The position numbers were made by a program, and so were the translations under genes. From assembly GCA_005656395.1 (NCBI GenBank), contig SRSI01000050.1, positions 4,827,193 through 4,891,192 of the forward strand: a stretch of DNA of 64,000 bases, read 5' to 3'. Each line of letters opens with the position of its first letter. The stretch's first letter is position 1. A model generated the notes under the pieces. The model had not been told where the DNA came from. It searched no databases and saw only the letters and a list, made by a program, of their open reading frames with translations. Of the stretch, positions 1-10,627 are shown piece after piece. This DNA comes from Strongyloides papillosus. Lineage: Eukaryota > Nematoda > Chromadorea > Rhabditida > Strongyloididae.

Positions 1-168
1 TTTACAGAAAGTAGATCAAGAAGTAGAAGTGGTGTAAGAAGCATCAATAATGAAGAAATTGTAAGAAGACATAGACATATTGCTAAGCTGGGAACAGAAA
101 GTGTCTATCGTCGTCATTTAAATCGTCGGAGAAATCGTCATAGTCCAAGGCATTTTGCACCCTGGTAG
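1..168 (+). CDS. 3' end of a Ser/Arg-rich basic protein (partial)
   Basis: The window opens inside a reading frame that runs 56 codons to a TAG at 166-168. The visible peptide is rich in Ser, Arg and His, with alternating Ser-Arg residues and several Arg-Arg pairs, and ends in Phe-Ala-Pro-Trp. It resembles the basic tail of the gene at 1496-1867, and the 3' flanks of the two also match: both carry the string atcagtgatatatt about 130 bases after the stop (near 301 and 2000). I infer a tandem paralogue of that gene, with its N-terminus and any signal peptide outside the window. The function is unknown. Confidence 0.6.
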   Translation, partial: FTESRSRSRSGVRSINNEEIVRRHRHIAKLGTESVYRRHLNRRRNRHSPRHFAPW

Positions 169-1495
169 ATACCACCAAATATATACATATGATGAAAAAC
201 AATTCGAAATTATAGAATCGTATACTTTTGTCATCATTGATGTTTCCCTATAAATAAAGTTCATTTTATTCCCATTACTATATTTCTGATTAGATTTTTA
301 TCAGTGATATATTCACACAAAAGAAATTTTTATCAAAACATAGACCACTCTATCAAAATTCGGACTACTCTATCATTAGTCGGACATTTATATAATTTTA
401 AAGATTATTTTATTAATTTTTAATATTTCTATTAAATTTTCATTATTTGCTGTTGTTTTTTTGGTATTAATCTTTTTTTAAAAAGTTTTTTGTTTTATTT
501 CCGCTTTTTTAAGAATAAACAAAAAATTTTTTATGTAGGAATTTAATTAGAATATTTCTACTTATTTGTTGAAATAATAATTTTTTATCGGGTTATTTTA
601 AATCGAAGCATCAATAATATATCATAATATTACTTTATTGTATAAAGATGTACGAAATTTTTAAAATATCAACTTCGGATTTATAGTTATGAAATATCTT
701 TAATGAATTGTGAAACTTTAATCTTGGTAGTATGAAACCAAAAATTTATATAATATTGTGGAAAAAATAACTCAAATTTAAAACTGAATGTATTTTAAAC
801 TTTTTTACCCTAATGATTTTTATACATGCCAAAAAATTTTTTAATTGCACAACATAATTTCTTGATTTGTTATAGAATTTTCCGAAGATTATAGAAATTA
901 TTTTAACATTTAAGATCATTTTCACTTTTATTCAATGTTTAATAAAAAATAGATAATTTTTTCTGACATGTTTGATAATTTACTTATATCACATTTTACT
1001 AACAATTCAATAGTACTTTACAATTTTTTAAATTAAGTTTTACTTTAACCAAATTTGTTCATTTTTTCATTATTGGTTATTTTATTTGACATTGTTTTAT
1101 TAATATTTGTGATAATTTTTTTTTATTTTAATGTTCTGGGTTATGACAAGGTGGTCTATGAATTAACGAAATAGTCCTAGTTTTGATGAAAAAATTGTTT
1201 GTGTTTAATAAATTTAAAAATTTAAAAAAAACTTTATTAAAACTACTACAATATTGATAAAACTAAAAAAAGTTATAAATATTATAAAATTTGAATATAA
1301 TTAAAAAATGATCTATCATTTGATGGAAATGGACCTTTAAATGATGAAAAAACTTTTTTGTACAAATGAAATTGTAATTTTTGTATCTTAATTTATTATT
1401 TTATAGTATATTTAATGTACTTTTAAAAAAACCAATAATATTTTAAATATAAAAAATGGATTCTTTTTTGTGGTATCACTATAACTTTTTAAAAA
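169..1495. other. A+T-rich intergenic region
   Basis: I see no open reading frame or RNA gene here. The string catagaccac near 345 recurs in inverted form (gtggtctatg) near 1150, and a related atcaaaa...ggacta string accompanies each copy. This may be the trace of a decayed inverted-repeat insertion in the 3' flank of the first gene. Confidence 0.4.
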
Positions 1496-1867
1496 ATGAA
1501 AATTTCTTTGGATTATTTAGTTTTTTTATTTATTTTATATTCATCTAGACTCATTGAAATAGATTCTCTGGTTGTTGTTCCTCTTGTAACTTCATTGAAT
1601 GTTTATGAGAATAGTTCAACACAAACAACGGCTAACCGACCTTGTGAAAATTGCATAACTTCTAATACTACATCTCGTTCAAAAATAACAGGAGAAACAA
1701 CAGCAGTACATACAACAACTACATCAAGAAATGAAAGAACTGGAAGAAATAGAAGAAGACGTGGAAATAAAAATTCAACTACACCAGCAACAGGAACTAA
1801 TTCTACTCGTCGTAATCGACGTCGAAGGTCCCGTCATCTAGTAAAACGTCCCTTTTTATTTCAATGA
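1496..1867 (+). CDS. Small secreted Thr/Ser-rich protein with poly-basic tail
   Basis: A single exon of 123 codons. Residues 1-24 look like a signal peptide (hydrophobic core VFLFILYSS). Residues 35-75 are rich in Thr, Ser and Asn and hold a Cys-x-x-Cys pair. From about residue 80 the protein has runs of Arg (NRRRRG, NRRRRSR) separated by a second Thr-rich stretch. A putative polyadenylation signal AATAAA follows the stop at about 1873. I infer a secreted mucin-like protein whose basic clusters could be furin-type cleavage sites or bind glycans or nucleic acid. I recognise no domain. It is one of three similar neighbours (1-168, here, and 2493-3140). Confidence 0.6.
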   Translation: MKISLDYLVFLFILYSSRLIEIDSLVVVPLVTSLNVYENSSTQTTANRPCENCITSNTTSRSKITGETTAVHTTTTSRNERTGRNRRRRGNKNSTTPATGTNSTRRNRRRRSRHLVKRPFLFQ

Positions 1868-2492
1868 GGCTTAATAAAAAGCAGTTAATGATGAAAAAAT
1901 TTCAAAATAATGTAATCGTATAATTTAACGATCATTTATATTTCATTATAACTGAAATTCTATTTATTTCCATTTCTATATTCATGGTAAAATTTTAATC
2001 AGTGATATATTGTGACACGTGTATGAAATGTTTAAAAAAATAATATTCAAGTATATGTTCATGACAAAACGATAGAAAAACCTGATTACAAAAATGATTC
2101 AATAAATCTTTGTGATAACAAAACTTAAAACTTACCAGAAAAATATGTATTAGGTTATTAAAATTGAAAAAAATGTTTTGTTTTACTAAATTATAATGTA
2201 TAAAGTGATTTAAAACATATAAATTTATGTTCAATTTTTAATTACTCGATTGATAAATCTTTCGATATAAAAGAAATCTTTTACTAATAATTTTTTCCTT
2301 GATAAGTCTTCATTAAATGGAATCAGTTCGTTTTTTAAACATTAAAAAAAATCATAACAGATAAATTTAAACATTTATGTAATTTTAAATATTAATAACT
2401 TTTCGTATTAATATTTAGTATGTTTGATAATGATAAGTACACTTTAAATATTAAAGCCACAATGTAATTTAACTTATTTATCAATAAATGGT
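1868..2492. other. Intergenic, A+T-rich
   Basis: The first 140 bases resemble the 3' flank of the upstream paralogue (tcagtgatatatt near 2000 and near 301). The only open frame is on the minus strand; it is rich in Phe, His and Tyr and looks like a chance frame. Nothing else is visible. Confidence 0.4.
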
Positions 2493-3140
2493 ATGTATTA
2501 CTTTGATAAAACTAAAATATTTCTGTTGATATTTTTTCTGCCTGATTATTTGAATGGAGTCCTTTTTGGAAGAAGTTTTCCTCTATTTAGTGGTTACACT
2601 TTCCATCCTACCACTGTTGATAATAACGTCACAACTACAGCCATACCTCATATAAATACAACAAATCCTGAGACTACAAAACCACCATCTTCTGGTAAAT
2701 TATCTTCAACTTTCCAATCTCATTCTCATAGTTGGCATAGAACATTTGGAAATTGTCATTCATGGTATAATTATGGAGACCATAAAGACAACAACATCAG
2801 GCATGTTTGGAAATACAATATTACTACAAAAACATGGTCATATGAAGAAGCATATGATGGTGATAATGCAAGTAATTTCAACGATAATTGCAAAAAAGAT
2901 AATTCAACTATCAATGAATCAACTACTACATCTAGAGGTTTCACTACAAGTCCAACAACACATGGAAAGATAGAATTTACTACTTTAACAACAGTAGTTT
3001 CAACAACGAAGAAGAGAACCACAACAAGACGTAGAAGAAAACCAAAACGTCCTTCGAGAAATAAAAAGCATAAGAAACTGAAGAAGTCAAATAAATCTAA
3101 GAAGTCAAAAATTAAACATAAGGTTAATATTAAACTATGA
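2493..3140 (+). CDS. Secreted Thr-rich (mucin-like) protein with Lys/Arg tail
   Basis: A single exon of 215 codons. A signal-peptide-like N-terminus (hydrophobic residues 9-23) is followed by Thr-rich stretches at about residues 38-65 and 135-175. Between them is a His/Trp/Asn-rich segment (about 70-125) with two Cys. The last 40 residues are almost all Lys, Arg, Ser and Asn, with RRRRKPKRP followed by Lys-Lys pairs. O-glycosylation of the Thr tracts is likely from composition. The layout (signal, Thr-rich, very basic tail) matches the gene at 1496-1867, though sequence identity is low. I do not recognise a known domain. The cholinesterase-like array begins just after the stop. Confidence 0.6.
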   Translation: MYYFDKTKIFLLIFFLPDYLNGVLFGRSFPLFSGYTFHPTTVDNNVTTTAIPHINTTNPETTKPPSSGKLSSTFQSHSHSWHRTFGNCHSWYNYGDHKDNNIRHVWKYNITTKTWSYEEAYDGDNASNFNDNCKKDNSTINESTTTSRGFTTSPTTHGKIEFTTLTTVVSTTKKRTTTRRRRKPKRPSRNKKHKKLKKSNKSKKSKIKHKVNIKL

Positions 3141-3611
3141 AACTTTAAATAATCAATGAATTTATCATGGTTGACCTTTTTCTTTTAAAAATACCACAAT
3201 TTTTTCATTATATAAATAAATTTGCATATACTTTTTGATTCTTGAGGCTCGTTCTTAAGGTATATTACAAAAAGTATTGAAATAAAAAGTAAATTAGAGA
3301 TCTTAAAAATATCTTTTAAAATATTGTTTAGAAAAACGTTATTAATAAAAAAAGTTATTGAAAGTATACTTTATTAATTGACAAAATATATAAATATTTT
3401 TTAAATTCTAATTCATGTTACTTAAGATCAAGTTTCACAAAAAGTTATATTTCAGGTTTATTGTTCTCTGTTAAACTATAATATTTGCCATTGTAAAGTT
3501 TTTAATCATTAATAAATGTACTTAATTAAAAATTAAATAAATATTTATCAATGTAGGTATGTATAATAAAAAATTTTTTTTCATTTTAGTAAAAATTTGC
3601 TATATTCAAGA

Positions 3612-5380
3612 ATGATAGTAACAGTTTTACACATAATTTTATTTTTAATTCAATTATGTGAATCTCAATCTAAAATAAAGACCCAGCATGGAGATATTCA
3701 AGGAATAGAAAAAGTAAATTCTAACGTCGATTATTTATTTTCATTTTTTAGCGTTTCCAAGAAGGTGTTGTAACAGAGTACTTAGGAGTTCCCTTCGCTA
3801 GATTTACCAGCAAACGTAAAAGATTCATGCCTCCAAGCGAATTGAGGAAACCAGAATGGAACGGCATATTTCATGCTAAAACAAAAGCAGTGTCTTGTTA
3901 TCAACATATCGTTAAAACACATTTTGATGGATTCGATGCTTTAAATCCAACAAATAAACTTAAAGAAGATTGCTTACAATTAAATATGTGGGTTCCACAG
4001 AAAAAAAGTGGTGCTGTAATTGTTGTCATATTTGGTGGTGCATATACACGTGGATCCCCTTCATTAGATAATCATAATGGATCAGTTCTAGCTTTAAAAT
4101 CTCATGCGATTGTTGTCAATCTAAATTATAGACTTGGGGTCTTTGGATTCGCTTATTTTGGTAGAAACAGTTCAATTAAAGGTAATATGGGTTTTTTGGA
4201 TCAGCAAATGGGTATGAAATGGGTATATGAAAACATTGAAAAATTTGGTGGCAAAAAAGATAAGATAACATTGTTTGGTGAAAGTGCTGGTGCAGGCGCA
4301 GTAACAGCACATTTCCTTTCTGAAGCTAGCTTTAAATATTTCAGTAGAGCAATCTTATTTTCAGGAGCAATCAACAATGAATGGGCAACAATTTCTCCAC
4401 AAACTGCGCTAGAAAATACAAAAAAACTTGCTCAATTCTTAAAATGTAGAGGAAAAACTCAAAGAATAGTAAAATGTTTACAAACAACAAATGTTAAAAA
4501 ATTGTTAAAAGCATCAGTTAGATTGCATAGTAGTAAATTATCGACATCAAAAGATGCATTTATACCAATCAATGAAGATGTTGTATTCTTCAAAGGATCC
4601 GTAAATGACAAACTCCAAAAAAAGAATATAAAGAAAGAAGTTGATATTTTGTTTGGAAGAAATTTAGAGGAGTCGGCATATTTTATGGTTAAACATCTTG
4701 CAAAGTACAATTGTTCCTTTGATCCAAAAAAGCATCCTGAATCTTTTGATAACCATTGTCCGATTAGTGATCTTGTTTTCCAAGGTGTTGTCAAAATGGC
4801 AGCAAATATTTTTGGATTTAACGACCAAGAAATGAAAGAATTATTTATGATATACAATGCAGTTAATACAACTAGACCTAGAGGAAAAGTAGAAAAATTA
4901 CTTTCTGATGCTATGTTTAACTGTAGAAGTGCCTCATTTGTAGAGGAGTGTTTCGATGTGTCAAAAAATAATAACGTATATTTCTTTGAATTTTGGAGAC
5001 GTTCATCTATAAGCCCATGGCCTATGTGGATGAAAACTATCCACGGAAAACAACTAGAATATGTTTTTGGTAATCCATTTAGATACCCTTATATGTATCA
5101 TAGAAAGCTGTTACAATATGAAAAAGATTTTTCAGAAAAATTAATGGTTGAACTTGGAGAATTTGCTGCAAAAGGAACTCTTAACGAGGATTGGAAAAAG
5201 TTCACCAAAAAAGAAAAGAAAGCTTTAGTTATAGATGATGAATATTGTAATAAAACTTCTAGAAAATATGTAGATGCTACTCCAAGTACATGTGTTAAAT
5301 TGGATAAATTAGTACAAAAATATGCAGATCGTCTAAGAATGGAATATATTAATAAAATTAAACTTGGTCAGAAACAATAG
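3612..5380 (+). CDS. Secreted acetylcholinesterase-like carboxylesterase, copy 1
   Basis: Two exons, 3612-3713 and 3752-5380, with a 38-bp intron (gtaaat...ttttag); 576 codons. Exon 1 encodes a signal peptide ending near CES and the family's N-terminal GxIQG strand. The catalytic triad is present: Ser212 in GESAG, Glu341 in NLEES and His465 in the [10 protein letters not shown] context. The three cholinesterase disulphide pairs appear to be conserved. Two things are unusual against Torpedo AChE: the choline-binding Trp84 position is Leu (residue 98), and oxyanion-hole Gly119 is Ala (residue 131, FGGA). It therefore looks like an active esterase, but not an orthodox acetylcholinesterase. There is no C-terminal membrane or tetramerisation tail; I infer secretion. 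Confidence 0.88.
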
Positions 5381-6126
5381 AAATTACTGTAAACTAATAA
5401 CAATTATTATTTTTATCAAATAAAAAATTTATTTCATATAAACTTTGGAAATATGATAATATATTTTATCATTATGCATATTTTTAATTATTAAAATATT
5501 CAAATAAAGTTTTATTGTGAAATTTTGTTTATCTCCTGATTATTTGTACTCAGAGCATAAATCATGAAAAACTATCTTCTAAATATTTTAATGCATTTTT
5601 ATTACAATGGAATTTTCAGAATTTACATTCAATTCTTAAGTTTTGAAAGAATATTTCTTAATGGTAAACAATGAATTCATCATGGTTGATCTCTTCCAAT
5701 TAAAAAATTACAATTTTTCCACTATAAAAATATAAATAGATATACCTTTCTAATTCTTGAAAATTGCACTTAAAATAAATCATTAAACTGTTTTAAAAAA
5801 AATAACCTTAATAGTCCCAAAGATATCTTCTAGAATATTGTCTAGAATTAAATTATTGGTAAAAAAGTTATTGATTGTATGCTTCCAGTTTTAAAAAACT
5901 ATAAAAATATTTTTTTAAGAACAATTCATGATATTTATGATCAATTTACATAAAATGTTTGTATATTTCACGTTGAATGTTCTCTGTCAAAATTTAATTT
6001 TTGTTGATATAATGGTTCTACTATAATTAACAATAAATAATTAAAAATTAAATAAATATTTACCAATAAAAATATGTATAATAATAAAATTTTTTTCATT
6101 TTAATAAAAATTTGCTACATGCAAGA
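5381..6126. other. Repeated intergenic block between cholinesterase copies 1 and 2
   Basis: Non-coding. It has a putative AATAAA signal after copy 1 (near 5418) and then a 5' flank homologous to those before copies 1 and 3 (anchor at 5669). I see no other gene. Confidence 0.6.
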
Positions 6127-7875
6127 ATGATAGTAGTACTTTTACATATCATTTTCTTTCTGATTCAATTATGTGAGTCGCAATCTATAATAAAAACAAC
6201 ATACGGTTATATTCAAGGAATAGAAAAAGTAAATTTTAACGTCTATTTTTTTCATTTCTTTTAGCATTTCGAGGAAGGACTTGTAACTGAGTACTTGGGG
6301 GTTCCTTTCGCTAGAAATCCAAGTAAAAATAAAAGATTTATGCCTCCAAGTGAATTAAGCAAAGGAACATGGAAGGAAACATTTATAGCAAAAACAAAAG
6401 CAGTGTCCTGTTATCAATATATCATTAAATATGATTTTGAGCATTTTGATGCTTATAACCCAACAAATAAACTTAGTGAAAATTGTTTGCAACTAAATAT
6501 GTGGGTTCCAAAGAATAAAAGTGGTGCTGTTTTTGTTGTCATACATGGTGGTTCATATTCAGGTGGATCAGCTTCATTAGATACTCATAATGGATCAATA
6601 CTAGCTATAAAATCACGTGCTATTGTTATTAATATAAATTATCGTTTAGGGGTCTTTGGATTCGCTTATTTTGGTAGAAATAGTCCAATTAAAGGTAATA
6701 TGGGTTTCTTGGACCAGCAAATGGGCATGAAATGGGTTTATGAAAACATTGAAAACTTTGGTGGCAAAAAAGATAAGATAACATTATTTGGTGAAAGTGC
6801 TGGTGGGGCCTCAGTAACAGCACATTTGCTTTCAGAAGGCAGTCACAAATATTTCAGTAGAGTTGTCGTAATGTCAGCAACAATTAACAATCTTTGGACA
6901 ACAACTTCTACACAAACAGCACTAAGAAATACAAAAAAACTTGTAAAACACTTAAAATGTAGAGGGAATAGTCTAAGAATATTAAAATGTTTACAAAAAA
7001 CAAATGTTAAAAAATTGGTAAAAGCATCAGTCAACTTGCGTAACAGCAAGGTAGCAACCACAAAAGATATATTTGCGCCTATCGATGAAGATGTTGTATT
7101 CTTCAAAGGATCCGTAGATGATAAAATCAAAAAAATGGAAACGAAGAAAGATGCTGATATTTTGTTTTTAAGAAACTCTGATGAAGGAACATATTTCATG
7201 ATTAAACATCTTCCAAAAGCCTTTTGTGCATTTGATCCAAAAAAACACCCAGAATCTTTAGATAACCAATGCCTAATCAATGATCTTTTTTTCAAAGGTA
7301 TTATCAAAATGGCGGCAGATGTTTTTGGATTAAATAATCAAGAAATGGCAGAATTATTTATGATATACAATTCAACTAACCGAACTACGCCTAGAGAAAA
7401 AGTAGCACTATTTCTTTCCGATACTATAATTGATTGTGAAAGTACTTCATTTATAGACAAGTATTTCAATGTAACAGATAGAAATGTATATTACTCAGAA
7501 TTTAGGAGGCGCTCCAGTATAGACAAATATGCTCAATGGATAGGGGCCACACATAGCAGAGAAATAGAATATGTTTTTGGACAACCCTTCAGAAAGCCTT
7601 ATATGTATCATCGAAAACTTTTACAATTCGAAAAAGATTTTTCAGAGAAATTAATGGTTCAACTTGGAGAATTTGCTGAAACAGGAACTATTAAGAATTG
7701 GAAAAAGTTTACCAAGAAGGAAAAAAAAGCTTTCGTTATAGATGATCAATATTGTAACAAAACTTACAAAAAATTTGTTGAAGCAATTAAAAGCACATGT
7801 GTTAAATTAGATAAAATAATAGGAAAACATTCGAATCGTCGAATAATGGAATATCTTAGTAAAATGAATCATTAG
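6127..7875 (+). CDS. Secreted acetylcholinesterase-like carboxylesterase, copy 2
   Basis: Exons 6127-6228 and 6265-7875 with a 36-bp intron; 570 codons. The start is the ATG of the signal peptide, aligned with the other copies; an ATG five bases upstream runs straight into a stop. Catalytic Ser212 lies in GESAGGAS, the Glu in SDEGTYF and the His in [11 protein letters not shown]. The oxyanion-hole motif is HGGSYSGGS, so the Gly119 equivalent is Ser. The choline-binding Trp84 equivalent is Tyr. Cys pairs are as in the family. It resembles copies 1 and 3 over its whole length; the C-terminus is slightly shorter (ends in KMNH). I infer the same secreted esterase fold with an altered substrate pocket. 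Confidence 0.88.
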
Positions 7876-8859
7876 ATAATTATGTTTTTAAATTTTTATA
7901 TTAAATTAAAGTTTATTTCACATAAACTTTGAAAATTTGACAATATATATTATCACTATATATATTCTTGACCATTAAAATATTCAAATTAAGTTATCAT
8001 TAAATATTTATATAGATAACAATAAAAAAATAGATTGATTCAAAAATTCTTCCCATTGTAAATAATATCATGTGGAAGGACCATAAGTTCATCAAGATCC
8101 ACTTTGCACTTTATTTCATGTAAAATGCTATAATAATCTTTTGTGTGCTGAAATGTTTACAGAAAAAATGTAGATATTCTTAAACACATAAATATGTCCT
8201 TCAGCGTTGCTTATTTATTAATTCCTACTTATTTCATGATGATTCGTACTCAGAGCCTGAATTTTAAGAATTCATCATTCAAATTCCTGGATCATGGGAA
8301 GATATCTTTTAAAGTTTTAAATATACTTTAATAATAAAAGAATTTTCAGATTTGTTTTAAATTCTTAAACTCTAGAAATATTTTTCTTGTATACAATCAA
8401 TGAATTCATAATGGTTGATCTCTTTTTATTAAAAAAATCAAAATTTATATCATTATATAAATAAAAATACATGCACTTTTTGATTCTTGAAGCTCGTTCC
8501 TAAGGTATTTTACTAGAAAGTATTGAAATAAAATGAAATTTAAAAGATTTTAAAAATATCTTACAGAGTATTGTCGATAATATAATTTTTAATAAAAAAA
8601 ACCTATTGAAAGCATACTTTTTCATTGGATAAAACATATAAATATTTTTCTAACATATAATTTATATTATTTATGATCAATTTCCTTGAAAAGTTATGCC
8701 CCAAATTTAATGTTATCTGTTGCAATTTAATATTTGTGATTGTAATGTTTTTATTATTAATAACTGTAATTAATTAAAAATCAAATAATAATTTACGAAC
8801 AAAGATATTTATAAGTATACTGTTATTTTCATTCTAGTCAAAAATTGATACATTCACGA
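7876..8859. other. Repeated intergenic block between cholinesterase copies 2 and 3
   Basis: Non-coding. From about 8240 it matches the flank before copy 2 (shared gtactcagagc, gaattttcaga and atggttgatctc strings). The first 350 bases are unique A+T-rich sequence with no supported gene. Confidence 0.5.
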
Positions 8860-10627
8860 ATGATAGTAGTGCTTTTGCATATAATTTTAATTCTAATTCA
8901 ATTATGTGAATCTGAATCTATAATAAAGACACAACACGGTGATATTCAAGGGATAGAAAAAGTAAATTCTAGAGTGTATTACCTATTTTCATTTCTTTTA
9001 GACTTTCCCAGAAGGTGTTGTAACAGAGTACTTAGGAGTTCCTTTCGCTAGAATTAATAGCAAACGTAAAAGATTCATGCCTCCAAGTGAATTGAGAAAA
9101 CCAGAGTGGAAGGGGGTATTTCATGCAAAAACAAAATCTATATCATGTTATCAACATCTCATTAAATTTGATTTTGAGCCATTAGATGCTTTTAATCCAT
9201 CAAACAAGATTAGTGAAAATTGCCTAAAATTAAATATGTGGGTTCCACAGAATAAAAGTGGTGCTGTTTTTGTTGTCATCCATGGCGGTTCATTTACACG
9301 TGGATCAGCTTCATTAGTTAATCATAATGGATCAATGCTCGCTATAAAATCACGAGCTATTGTTGTCAATATTAATTACCGTTTAGGAGTCTTCGGATTT
9401 CTTTATTTAGGTGAAAATAGTAAAGTTAGAGGTAATATGGGCCTCTTGGATCAACAAATGGGTTTAAAATGGGTCTATGAAAACATTGAAAAATTCGGTG
9501 GCAAGAAAAACAAGATAACATTATTTGGTGAAAGTGCTGGGGCAGCTTCCGTAACAGCACATTTCCTTTCAAAAGCCAGCTACAAATATTTTAGTAAAGC
9601 TGTCGTAATGTCAGGAGCAATCAACAATATGTGGGCAACAGTTTCCCCACAAACTGCTCTAGAAAATACAGAGAAACTTGCAAAACTGCTAAAATGTAGA
9701 GGAAGTGATGCAAGAAAAGTAAGATGTTTACAGAAAGTAAAAGTTAAAAAATTGTTGAAAGCATCAGTTATATTGAGTAAAAATAACCTAGCAGTATTAA
9801 AAAATCCATTTGCACCAATTGATGCTGATTGTGTATTCTTCAAAGGGTCCGTAAAAGGAAAACTTAGAAAAATGGATATTAAGAATGATGTTGATCTTTT
9901 GTATGGAAGAAATGCTGATGAAGGAACATACTTCATGATTAAACATCTCTCAAATTTGCTTTGTGCATTTGATCCAAAAAAACGTCCTGAATCTGTTGAT
10001 AACCAATGTCCACTTAGTGAACTTGCTTTCAAAGGTGTTGTACAAATGGCAGGAAGTGCATTTGGATTTAACGCAAATGAAACCGGAGGATTATTCGCAA
10101 TATACAATGCAATTAAAGAAACTTGTGCCAGAACAAAGGTAGCAAGATTATTTTCTGATGTTATGTTTGATTGTAATAGTGCTTCATTTTTAAACAAGTA
10201 TTTCAATGTAGCAAGTAATAAAAACGTATTCGTCTTTGAATTTAGGAGACGTTCATCGATATGTCCCTTTCCTCAGTGGGTGGGTGCAACCCACAATAAA
10301 CAATTAGAATATTTTTTTGGATATCCATTCAGAAAATCTTATATGTATGATCGAAAATTTATACAATTTGAAAAAGAATATTCAGAGAAATTGATGGTTC
10401 AACTTGGAGAATTTGCTGAAAAGGGAACAATAAAAAACTGGAAAAAGTTTACCAAAGAAGAAAGGAAAGCTTTAGTTATAGATGATGAATATTGTAACAA
10501 AACTTCTAGAAAATATATAGATTCAACTCCATACACATGTGTTCAATTAAATAGCTTATTACAAAGAGTTACAACTCGTCTAAACATGGAGTATATGAAT
10601 AAAATGAAACTTAGTCAGAATGAATAG
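8860..10627 (+). CDS. Secreted acetylcholinesterase-like carboxylesterase, copy 3
   Basis: Exons 8860-8961 and 9002-10627 with a 40-bp intron; 575 codons. The signal peptide begins at the ATG at 8860, in line with the other copies, although the frame is open a little further upstream. Catalytic Ser212 is in GESAGAAS, the Glu in ADEGTYF and the His in [11 protein letters not shown]. The oxyanion motif HGGSFTRGS puts Ser at the Gly119 position, and the Trp84 position is Phe. All three copies are intact, so the array has not decayed. Strongyloides genomes are known for large expansions of AChE-like genes; this cluster fits that pattern. Confidence 0.88.
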
